Positions 54,274 to 64,000 of a stretch of DNA of 64,000 bases are shown piece after piece. A program made the translations under genes and the position numbers. Below the pieces are notes generated by a model that was not told the origin of the DNA, searched no databases, and saw only the letters and a program-made list of their open reading frames with translations. Where the stretch lies: positions 3,472,001-3,536,000 of the forward strand of contig JAJUBI010000001.1 of the NCBI GenBank assembly GCA_022419385.1, written 5' to 3'. How positions within the stretch are numbered: the first letter of the stretch is position 1; the number at the start of each line of letters is the position of its first letter. This stretch comes from Paraconiothyrium sp. Pb-2020. Lineage: Eukaryota; Ascomycota; Dothideomycetes; Pleosporales; Didymosphaeriaceae.

Positions 54274-55761
54274 ATGGGCTCCCAAGATTCGCTGCCCATC
54301 ATCTGGAAGGCAGAATCAACGACGGAGAACTATGAACGCGCACGCATAGGCCGGGTATTCAACCATCGTCGCCCTAAGCGATACCCAGTCGCGATTGTCG
54401 AAGCCGATAAAGAAGAGCACATCGTCGAAGCGGTGAGACTTGCGCAAACCAAAGGCGTTCGTATCTCAATTCGCTCGGGAGGCCACTCCTGGGCGGCATG
54501 GAGCGTGCGGGATGACGCGCTCTTGATTGATATGGGCAAGTATAGGCAAATTGAGCTGGACGATGAGTCTGGTATTGTTGCTGTGTCACCGAGCACAACT
54601 GGACGGCAATTAAATACCGCGCTTCGGGAGAAGGGATTACTGTTTCCCGGAGGACATTGCCCTGATGTCGGCCTTGGTGGATTTTTGCTTCAGGGAGGAA
54701 TGGGTTGGGTGTGCAGAGTGAGTCACTCAGGTTTTCAACATGGATTGGAAAACTGATTTTAACTTTATAGAGCTGGGGCTGGGCCTGTCAGTACGTCAAA
54801 GCGATAGACGTAGTGACCGCAGACGGCCTGCAATTACGGTGCAATGAGAAGGAAAACAATGATCTGTTCTGGGCTGCTCGTGGAGCAGGTCCTGGTAGGT
54901 TTTCTTTGGAAAGCACAAGGTCTTAACCATCCTAATCTCACCCATGTAGGCTTCCCTGCCATTGTCACCAGATTCTATCTACAAACAAAGCCACTACCGT
55001 CACATATCCGGGGATCAGGCTACATCTTTCCCAAAAACAATTTCAAAGAAGCGATGAATTGGGTTAAGTCAATTGCGGACACCTTCGATGAAGACACGGA
55101 GATTGTCTGCGTGGGCCTCTATCTCCCTGATTACGCTGAGAGCGTTACCCTCGTCTCATTCACAACCTTCAAAGGATCCGATGCCGATGCAATAACCGCA
55201 CTCCAGCCTGCAGAGGATTCGGTGCCAAACCTGTACCTACAAAAATGGTTCGCCCGGCCAACATCACTGCAGCAGGAATACGTACAGCAGGGCTTGGCGA
55301 ATCCTGAAGATCATCGTTATTGTTGTGATAATGCATATCTTCACAACAACTCCAATGTTGCAGACGTTCTAGAAGAAGCATTTACAACCCTTCCGAGCAG
55401 AAAATCCTTCACCTTGTGGTTTAGCATGGCACCCACGTCGCGGAGGCCGTTGCCCGACATGGCATTGTCGATGCACTCGGATCATTATTTAGCCCTCTAC
55501 ACTATATGGGAAGATGAGAAGGATGACCAGTTATGCGAGCCATGGGTCCGCAACGTCATGAACAAGATAGCACCACACAGCGTTGGTCAATACCTTGGCG
55601 ATTCTGATTTTCAAGTAAGAAACACAAAGTACTGGGCAGAAGAACAGGGAAAGAGGCTGATGCAAGTAAGAAAGAAGTGGAATCCTGAAGGAAGGATCTG
55701 TGGATATCTTGATAATGGAGATCAGTCGGGCGCGGAAGGGCTTCCTAACATATTGCAATGA
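54274..55761 (+). CDS. Berberine-bridge-enzyme-like FAD-linked oxidase
   Basis: Exons 54274-54717, 54771-54894 and 54950-55761 join to 459 aa. The PCMH FAD-binding domain shows RISIRSGGHSWAAW, with the His that covalently binds FAD, and GGHCPDVGLGGFLLQGGMGW, whose Cys is placed for a second covalent bond. GWACQYVKAIDVVTADG and the NNDLFWAARGAG block follow. The C-terminal BBE block is less typical, ending in KKWNPEGRICGY. No signal peptide is apparent, so it may be intracellular. It would oxidise an alcohol or amine or drive an oxidative cyclisation with O2. Substrate not known. Confidence 0.88.
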
Positions 55762-56306
55762 TAGATAGTGTCTAAAATCAGTCGAATTTCAAACCTACTC
55801 GGGAAATAGAAAATTATTCTGATCAATCTTCACTGCTCTACTGTTAATGTGTACCGTCTCAGCGCTCAATAGCAACCATGCAGAAAGATTGAATCATCGC
55901 CCATCTTGGACACGTTGTTCTGCTCGCTGCATGCCTCCAGACTCCTTCAAGACTGCGGAGTAGTATTGAGCCTAGTGAGGTCAGGTAAAATGTTGCATGC
56001 TGGCGAGATTGAGGGGAACGGCACTCGTTCCGAGGCTCTCCACTTTACCCCGGATCCCGCACCCCGCAATTTCATGGAACAGGAGCCGGTAACATCTCGT
56101 TGGTGGCCTGTGCTTTTCGGGACCACCATCAACTATCGCAACCCCTTTCCAATCGCCATGAAATACGCTTTCTTATAGTGTTGATGTTCGCCGCCGATCT
56201 GAAGAAGACGGAATTTGATAGAGCTAATCAAAGAAACCTTATTTACAACATCCACTGCATCCCTCACAGGGTTTGAACCGAAATCGCAGGTAGAGCGCTC
56301 GAAACA
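55762..56306. promoter_or_regulatory. Upstream region of the MFS transporter
   Basis: About 540 bp without a supported gene. A GC-rich patch at 56050-56070 contains CCCCGGATCCCGCACCCCGC. No proven site. Confidence 0.3.
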
Positions 56307-58108
56307 ATGGTTGGTGCTATGCCCGATCGAAACCCCGTGAATACAAGAAAGAAACATACACTTGGTAGTCTTAGGCTCCGACATGCGGATTCGAACCAGA
56401 TCATTCTGGTGCCTACCCCAACTAATGACCCCAATGGTACACACCCCCTTCCGTGTAACGCAACCAGTTCGGTTAAGCTAACTCTTGGAAAGACCCGCTG
56501 AACTGGTCGAAGAAGTACAGGATGTACATCGCGATTCTAGTGTCTACCGCTATATTCTTCTGCAATTTCCTGGCAGCTGGCCCGACGGTGGTCATTACCG
56601 AGATCACGGCCGATTTCTTCGGTGCTCCTCCCGAGAACGCCAACTTCGTCGCCGACATCTCGAAAACGGCATACTTCTTCACCACGACGGCTTTGATGCA
56701 GGGAATGGGTGCGCTGTTTTGGATGCCCCTAATTGTTAAATATGGCCGCCGTCCTGTATACATCTCGTCGTTCGTCCTCTACACTGGTTGTGCTGTATGG
56801 GCTGGTGCATCGACAACCTATAGCAGCGAACTCGCGTCTCGAATCATCATGGGTATGGCTGCTGGAGCAGCCGAAGTTCTTGCGCCTTTGACTATCTCCG
56901 ATATCTTCTTTCTACATGAACGCGGGACCATTATGGCGTAAGTTTTGGCCCCCCATTTTGACCACTCCAGCAGACTAAAGTACGTTTCAGGGTCTATACC
57001 TGCGCCTTGTCGACTGGTGTTAGTGGTGGCATCATAATTTCCGGGCTAATATCTATTAACTACCACTGGCGTGTCATATATTGGGTTTCCACCGCCCTCA
57101 TTGGTGCCTGTACCCTCCTTGTTATCCTCACCTTCCCGGAGACTATCTATCGTAGAGACGAATCTGCTGCTAGTGTTGTTACGCAGGATGGGACTGGAGA
57201 AGAGGTTCTTAAATTGAAGAGCACTACCACTTGTAATGAGGCACTGGACGCCGAAAAATCGTCTACTGACAATTCTGGGCCCAAGAAGCGTGGCTACATT
57301 GCCAATCTTCGCATCCTTTCCGGAGTATACACGAAGGAGTCGACCTTTAAGCTTTTCATTCGCCCGATAATACTCTTTACACTCCCGCCAGTTTTCTGGG
57401 CTACTCTCGCCATGGCGGGCACGATTGGGTTCCTCGTTGCCATTACGTCTAATTTCGCCAGCGCGTTCGCGACGGCCTATAACTTCCAGCCGTGGCAGTC
57501 AGGCCTTTGTTTCGTCGCAGCCCTGATTGGGTCATTCATCGGTATCTTTGTCGGGGGCCACTTTTCTGACTGGGTCGCCGATATTCAGACGCAACGTAAT
57601 GACGGCATTCGAGAACCTGAGATGCGATTGCCAGCCATCGGCGTCAGCGTCATCACGGCGCCACTCGCTCTTGTACTGTACGGCGTGGGCATCAATAATC
57701 GTTTGCACTGGATTTGCCCTACGATTGGTCTAGCCCTGAGTGAGTCTCATTGCACATTATTTCCAACATGCTCTAACATTTGTAGTCAATTTCTCCATCG
57801 TGCAAGCCACAAACGTCTCACTCGTCTACACTATTGATAGCTACCGGCCTGTTGCAGGCGAGATCGTCGTCACACAGATGGGATTCAAGTCCGCAGTCGG
57901 CTTCCTACTCTCATTCTACACCAACCCTTGGGTGCAAAAGTCGGGTTACATCAGCGCCTACGGCGCTATGGCTGGAATTTCCGGTGGGCTTTTAATTTCG
58001 TGTCTGCCGTTATATTTCTTCGGTCATACTATTAGGGCGAAGAGTTGGGCCTGGAGGCATATCCGCATGTTTGTGCATTGGGATGACGATCGCGAAGTTG
58101 GGGAATGA
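56307..58108 (+). CDS. MFS transporter, DHA1-like
   Basis: Exons 56307-56436, 56493-56937, 56991-57739 and 57786-58108 sum to 1647 nt, 548 aa. The intron after the first exon splits the DPLNWS motif seen before helix 1 in this fungal MFS group. Helices are visible: YIAILVSTAIFFCNFLAAG, VKYGRRPVYISSFVLYTGCA (motif A region), RIIMGMAAGAAEVLAPLTIS, YHWRVIYWVSTALIGACTL then a charged central loop (about residues 235-285), and a second half with the YGAMAGISGGLLISCLPLYF segment. It likely imports the pathway substrate or exports a product at the plasma membrane. Confidence 0.9.
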
Positions 58109-59656
58109 AAGGAAACTCGAAGCGCTATAGTTCAGTAAGATTGATAGCAACTGGAATGAATACTTGAAGGCCCACTATTCTTTTACATAGAGTCTTTCCT
58201 ATTCGTAACCCTTACTAAAACGACAAGACATTTGTGAAATTTATATGTGTACTATATTCGTTGTAGTAACGAAGAGCTTCACTGTAAACTCTATTAGATA
58301 TTGCACCACACCTATAAAACTAAGAGTATTAAGGCTATAAGAAATAACATTAAAACAACGTATTCTATTCGAGTTAATAGAGTTTCTTAATCCTATCCGT
58401 ATATAATATAATCCTAGCAATTGTAACGACTAGAGGTACTATGTACTGGCTGGCATCGTCATGTGACGATGAGGGGTATATAGTCCTGACGCTGACGGAA
58501 TTACCCGGCAGCGGTTCGTCTATCCTTACTCCACCTATTACGCTCCCTTAAAGCAAAGCTACATTACCTACACCCATAACCTGACAGGAGAAATTTATCT
58601 TGTTATATTAACTACCCTTACTATTATTAATTATTCGAGCCAAACGTAGCGAGAGAATAGGTTCGCTGTATTAGATTATAAAACAGATTACCACTAGCAA
58701 GAGATAAGTAATTCGGCTCCTAGGCTTATGTTGGCCGTAACCATCTAGTGATGTAATAATGTAGTCATGTTACTCCCTTGCCTATTATAGTTAGTATAGA
58801 ACTAGAGATGCTTATCCCATGCACCGTCAAAACACTGCCGCGCTCCGATTTAGGCAGAACATTAAGACTGATGTAATTTTCCCAGATATACTCACGGGCG
58901 AATTGGGCGGAAATCAGATTCTTCTTCTACGTCAATGATCTACGCAGTATATCAGCTCGCCCGTGGCTCCCAGAGAACAGAGCATGATATAATGTTACTG
59001 CAGAATCAACCTTTTCGCCTTCAGAGAGCTTCTCAAGCCACCACAAAGCGCAGCCAGCGCAGTAAGAAGGCGATCGAGAAGCTACCCCCGCAAATTGCAG
59101 GTAGGGAATTCAAAGCCGTCCTTCATTATTCTGACTTCACTTCGACCTAATCTTCGAATTTGCCCGTTGGCCAAGACAGATATGCAGCGCAATTCACGGA
59201 AGTAGAAAACCGCCTCAACAAGACCATGTTGCACCGAAAGCTTGGATTTGCGTTGGTGACGTACAGCGACATCATCATGTGACACCGTGCTGACGTTGCA
59301 TCTACGCACGTTGAGGCACGCAGATCGTGTTAGCATGTGACTGAGCAGCCTCATTGGCCGTAATATCACGACAAAATAACAAGGCACAGGTTACACCATA
59401 CTTGCCAGTGCGAATCCGCAGGCTTCCGCGACTGATCGTGGCGGTGACGGATGGTGACGAACAAAGAAATGGCAACACAGCCTGTCGCACGACTGCTCTA
59501 ATGGTATAAACCTCCATTCGGCCACGGTCGCTCATCTTTTACTTCACAACATTCCGCAAACAGTACTCGCAATTTCCCACTTTGTTTCAAACCCCTCATA
59601 AAAAGGTTGTCTATCTTCAACGCATTCCAGTGTTGCACCCTCACCACCTCGTAAAG
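58109..59656. other. AT-rich spacer with decayed sequence
   Basis: From about 58160 to 58800 the DNA is AT-rich with many TA steps and no coding potential, the look of a mutated old repeat. A palindrome CATCGTCA-TG-TGACGATG lies at 58454-58471. A minus-strand stretch near 58930-58980 weakly resembles an SDR C-terminus with stops. No intact element ends were found. Confidence 0.35.
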
Positions 59657-60422
59657 ATGAGGAACTCACAGACATCACATCAGCCGATCCATGGGCCCGG
59701 CGATGCGCCTGGAGATGCGCCCGTTTACGACAAACGCGAGCAGACCGGTCTCCTCACGCGCTTTGTCCCTGATAAACTCAAGGGTGGAGCTTTCTACCGC
59801 ATGCTCCTACGCCTAACCCGCGTCCTACAATTTATCTCCTCTGTTGTCTCACTCGGAATCTTCTCCCAACGTCTCTATAAGGTATACCGCCTTGTTAATT
59901 CTATCAAGACCCGCCGCGGCGTCAACGGCGCGTATGGAGCCGTTGAAGGCATCCTTGCTGCCGCTGTCCTCTATACACTTATCAGCACCCTACTCGGTTG
60001 CATCAAGAAGAGCGCTAATCCCGGAGGTCGCGGCCTGCGCTGGCTCTGGGTGTTGCTGGATCTCTTGTTCGTTGGAGCTTTTATTGCTGTCACTGTCTTG
60101 ACGAGGCCTAATGGTGGACTGGCTGGTGCGAGGCACTGCTACAGCCCGTCCCGCCTCCATGATGGCGCTGGTAACGATGTTACCGGCGCGACTGCGGATC
60201 CCCACGATGACTCTTGCAATCTGCCCTGGGGCACCTTCATCCTAGCCATCGTCAGCACGTAAGTTCCCGTCTAAACAATACCATGCTCAGTCTACGGATG
60301 GCTAACATTGTCATTTCAGTCTCCTCCATGCTATCACTGCTGCCTTCCATGAGGTCAAGGACTACCGCTACAGGAACAGACTCCACCATGAGAAGGCTAT
60401 CGATCAGCGAGCTACTGCCTAA
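59657..60422 (+). CDS. Four-helix membrane protein of unknown function
   Basis: Exons 59657-60258 and 60320-60422 join to 234 aa. Hydrophobic segments fit four helices in a MARVEL-like arrangement: LQFISSVVSLGIFSQRLY, YGAVEGILAAAVLYTLISTL, WLWVLLDLLFVGAFIAVTVL and, completed across the intron, WGTFILAIVSTLLHAITAAF. A loop between helices 3 and 4 carries two cysteines (ARHCYS, DDSCNL). The tail is short and basic/acidic (YRYRNRLHHEKAID). An in-frame ATG at 59582 would extend the N-terminus. Function unknown; similar proteins are common in Pezizomycotina. Confidence 0.8.
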
Positions 60423-61923
60423 GATTTCCTTATCGGCCAAGCACAGTACTAGAAACAGCTATGCGAAGTAACGGCATTCATGTATACTGTGATATGGTTT
60501 CCGGTCTGAAGAGAGATGTAAGATGATACAGGTACAATCATCAGGCATTGTCATGGCGATAAATACTTCAACTATATAGTAATAAAAGGAACTCATCCAC
60601 ATGACGAATCCCTGCAATCACACTATTGAGGATACACGTTTGAACGGGACCCAAATATTGTCGTCATATCAAGAAATTGTAACCAGATACGGTGTTGAAT
60701 CGTGGGTGCTGTTGGTACAAGCTGGCAAGCGATCCGAAAGTGCATTGATGCCTGCGGTGTTGGCGGTTCTGCTGGAAGAAAGGTCAAGCGACGTGGAGCC
60801 CGCTATGGCTGGATCAATGGTGCATCAACCAAAGAGACAAAGGTTAAAGGATTGTTGCCGTCACTATGACAGCTCTAGTCTACTCTAATGCGCGAAAAGT
60901 CGGGGACTGTCCCAAAGATGTCCGTCTCAGCGCCACAGGCATGGAGATTCCCCTTGACTTCGGCCGTAATCTCGAAAAGGACCGTATCTCATATCCCATG
61001 ATATAAAGGAACGGAGTGCGGTTGGGATGGCAAAGACGGGTACCTTTTCGAGGTTGTCACCATGGCAAGCCGCAACTTATGCTTGACCGGATACGACACC
61101 CATCATATTGCTAAGCCGCCAATTGGCCACATTGCACAGCCCCCTCCACACAGCCTTCGCCAACCCCGCATCAGTAATGGTCGTATATCCAATGACGAGA
61201 GCGTCTTCTTTTTCTCTCTGGACTTTTGACTGTGTTTGATCATAAAAAAAGGCCGCAGTGGTAATGCTAAGCCGTCATTTGCCAAGCATCAATGAATGGT
61301 ACCTTTGTGCTGCCGAAACTGCGCGAAGTACATGGGTTTTCTAGTCTTTGATTGGCTTAGGAGCGGTAGCACAGAGGTACCTCCGGCCAACGCGAAGCTT
61401 TTCTGTCTCGTGTGGATTAGCCCACCTAGAGATCTGCCTGGAAGGCTCCACGGCTATATCGCTAGACTTCGTGTTGGCTGAAGGTAGGTACGGCCCTTTT
61501 GACCGGTAGGTGATCAAGGATTCATCTTCAGAACAGCGTAACCAAAATGTGTTCAGCGTTGCTGGTAGCTGCCGCACTAAATCCGCGCATTTTCCATACC
61601 TTGATGATAGATGCCCGCCCTTGGTCTTCCTGGCACGAGGAAACAAACCTCGCAAGAAGTTACCATCTGCAACCGACGTAGACACCGGTGAGAGAGGCCT
61701 CTGTATATCGATCATTGTGCAGATAGCAAAGATCTGACGCTCCTGCCCAATGAGATCGGTGTTTGGCGGCCTCCGGTTTTGCCTTGTCTTCAGCCTTGTC
61801 CTGTTGACATATATCAAGAGATATGCCGAGGCGGGGTAACAGCACATCCTCCTGGGCTCCACAAACCTCTATTAAATCCGAACCAGCATTCCCTTTCATC
61901 TGAGCGCGGTAAACAGTGTAGAA
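60423..61923. other. Intergenic spacer
   Basis: About 1.5 kb. Frames of 95 aa (60601-60888, +) and 173 aa (61341-61862, -) occur but show no family motif, and I do not call them. No repeats or RNA genes are evident. Confidence 0.4.
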
Positions 61924-64000
61924 ATGTCGATACAACTTGCTACAGGCACCCTGGTCGGACTCGGCGTCAGCATCGGTGATGCGACTGCGCTTGTCTCCAT
62001 TGGGCGGCGATTTGGAAACTGGTGGTCGACTAAAACGGAAGATGCTGACTTTCTAGATCTTCTAGATATTGACGAGATGGTATTCATGACCCGTGGTGGC
62101 CTGTTCGACAGACTATATTTCAACAGACGATGGGGCGCGACGCTTCACATTTTAGCCAACGGAACACCCCAGCAATTCCCGCTAGCACCAGATACAAGCC
62201 AAAAGCTTTTGGGGACACTCTCCGTTTTCACAGCTTCGATGCTCTGCATGGTCGCAGTGTTAGAGGAGTTCTCAAGTTCGCAACATCTTCTCATAACGAC
62301 GAAAGCGGTTATGGACAAATTGCTAAGAATGCATGAAGAAGGCGGAGACATCGTTGCATCGCAGCTCAAAATTCGTATCAATGCATGGCGATCTGCGGCT
62401 AGAGCTCGTGGCCTGACTTTCTTGCGTCGAGAAAAAAGGTCCTGGCTGATTAAGCATGGTGCCGTTCAAGGGTTTCTGATTTCTTACGAAGAATGTAATG
62501 AAGTAGCGAAATTCTTGTACGTCTCAACTTGAACAGTAGTAGATTTAACTTCATACTGACTCGTGCAGTCATTGGCTGTTCGCTGGCGAAACTACAATGC
62601 ACTACACAAACTCATCCGATGTCCTTGGCATGGCCATCTGTTTGACGCACCTTGGGTTGACACTCTGAATATTGAGGGGTGCGCTCAGGCCAGGAGTTTC
62701 GAATCAAATCTTTCTCTGGTATACACAGATCAAGTACTTATTCCGCAGGAAGGATCGTCCAGCCTTGCTTGTAGGCACAAGGACAACTGTCAACGCTCAA
62801 CTCCTGTTTTACTTATGCATCCTGAAGAATGCGTATCCAACTTCCCAGTCGACATACAAACCACCACGAAGTGTCGTAATGCGTGGAGATCAGGAGCTGA
62901 AGTGGCAAGATTGATTCGATTAGAGGTCTCCAAGGAACCTGTTAAACCACCAACACTTGATTTTCCCGGAGGAGCTGACAAATCCGTGCTTCGAGATCTG
63001 GAATACGTTTTTGTGAAAGGTGGAAGCCCCCTCCAGATACGCGGAAACGATCAGTTGTACGAGTACTTGCAAAGCTACGTCCTACATATCAACCAGGAGA
63101 CTTTTGACGCATACTGCAAACACATGGACTTTGTACCTTGTGAGGCTCTGGACTGGCTATCTACGTTCTTACAGCAAACATTTTACGACCCAGGACTCAA
63201 TGAATCTCAAATGAAAGCTGCTGCCTTTTCAGTTCATCGAGCTTTTTTCATGGGTTATTTCTACTCCGTTCTACTAGAGCTTGTCGACGTCGATGGTCTC
63301 GAAATACCAACAGTCGATGGCATGTGGGGATATGGGAACCCACAGTGCCTGCAAAGCCTATCTTCTTTAAGCAAAAGCGTCAAAGGAAAGGGCTGCATAC
63401 CATGGGAACTGCTGCTCGAAACACTCGCTAGACCTCTACTTAGCTACGACAAAATTATTCCACGATTGGCCAACAGCGATGCAGAGTATTGCGTAGGCAT
63501 ATGCGGAAGCCGGACATTTCTCTGCAACAGTCTCATCAAGCCCTGTCTTACACCTCAGCAGATTGGTCGGTTCTCACTTATAGATGTGGATACGAGTAAC
63601 ATCCCGAACGGTGACTTGGGTGTGATCCGTCCATGCACTGATACCTTCACCTGGTTCGAGGAGAAGGGACGTTCAAACCTTGACAGACCAGCTGAACGAC
63701 CTTTGAAAGTACGAGGTTCTGATGAAGACTTTACAAAGCATATTGAGGCAGATTGGGAGGGCAATCCTCAACGGCTCTCTATGGTAATACGGTACAAAGG
63801 GAAACGGGTTGATGTAATCAATCCTGCCAAGGCTGACCTCCTATTCTGTGGACTCTATATACCGCCTTTGGGCATTGAAGTAACTGAAAAGATATCTGAA
63901 GGATTCGGAGTCTATGCAGAAGATTTTTTAACGGGTAATACGTATGTACGTCCAGCACACGCGGAGCGTCCCTTGCCGTTGATTGTGCAGGCACAAAACC
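61924..64000 (+). CDS. Large protein of unknown function, cut by the window edge
   Basis: Exon 61924-62520, a 48-nt intron (62521-62568) and an exon open from 62569 to the window end give at least 676 residues. It starts with a hydrophobic Gly-rich segment (LATGTLVGLGVSIGDATALV), then RRFGNWW and acidic DADFLDLLDIDEMVF. Later blocks include CPWHGHLFDAPW, LIRLEVSK, YVLHINQETFDAYCKHMDF, FFMGYFYSVLLELVDVDGL, WGYGNPQCLQSLSSLSKSVK and YCVGICGSRTFLCNSLIKP. The opening resembles a fungal family of cytoplasmic hypothetical proteins; no catalytic motif is recognised. The donor GTCTCA is non-consensus, but the alternative reading stops at once. Confidence 0.75.

Noticed and set aside
56266..56400. tRNA-like TTCGAA strings near 56270 and 56390
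   Set aside because: No T-stem or acceptor-stem pairing can be formed; the second string lies in the first exon of the transporter.
58109..58900. LTR retrotransposon
   Set aside because: Base composition is suggestive, but no terminal repeats, target-site duplication or protein remnants of gag/pol were seen.
61341..61862. 173-aa minus-strand frame
   Set aside because: No motif, no splice context and no coding bias that separates it from the surrounding spacer.
1..64000. CRISPR arrays, bacterial operons or rRNA genes
   Set aside because: None is present; the window is eukaryotic with spliced genes.

Overview
This window is nuclear DNA of a filamentous ascomycete (Pezizomycotina). The evidence is many short GT-AG introns of about 42-78 nt with fungal branch-point-like motifs, Zn2Cys6 and C2H2 regulators, a DNA polymerase epsilon B subunit, a SHNi-TPR histone chaperone, a sphingolipid delta-8 desaturase and secondary-metabolism gene families. 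A Dothideomycete is a guess from the look of some hypothetical proteins. Exon structures below were built by hand; every multi-exon model except the partial one at the right edge was checked to close in frame at its stop codon.

Layout. (1) 0.3-10.9 kb is a tight aromatic-catabolism cluster: FAD monooxygenase, Zn2Cys6 regulator, gentisate 1,2-dioxygenase, fumarylpyruvate hydrolase-like enzyme, aldehyde dehydrogenase and a carotenoid/stilbene-cleaving oxygenase. Read as a route it could cleave a stilbene-like molecule to aromatic aldehydes, oxidise them to acids, hydroxylate towards gentisate, open the ring and hydrolyse the product. (2) 11.2-12.3 kb is an ankyrin gene with an in-frame stop. 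(3) 13.6-20.5 kb is a small terpenoid-type cluster: SAT4-like 7-TM protein, epoxide hydrolase, stand-alone class I terpene cyclase and P450. A related P450 lies at 26.5-28.2 kb. (4) 21.9-25.9 kb holds the divergent housekeeping pair dpb2 and a NASP-like histone chaperone. (5) 28.2-41 kb is mixed: two small uncertain proteins, a 1154-aa acidic protein of unknown function, a C2H2 protein, phosphopentomutase-type PGM and delta-8 sphingolipid desaturase, separated by repeat-bearing spacers. (6) 41.4-58.1 kb is a second, less familiar metabolic cluster: a monooxygenase fused to an acetoacetate-decarboxylase-like domain, a histidinol-dehydrogenase-family enzyme, a cupin, two SDRs, a composite C2H2/Zn2Cys6 regulator, a stop-riddled relic resembling LigB/DODA extradiol dioxygenases, a BBE-type flavin oxidase and an MFS transporter. 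(7) 58.1-64 kb has an AT-rich spacer, a 4-TM membrane protein and a large unknown gene running off the right edge.

The most interesting region is the second cluster. It looks like an uncharacterised catabolic or biosynthetic pathway with its own regulator, transporter and shared upstream sequence motifs, and with one ring-cleavage gene that has been inactivated.
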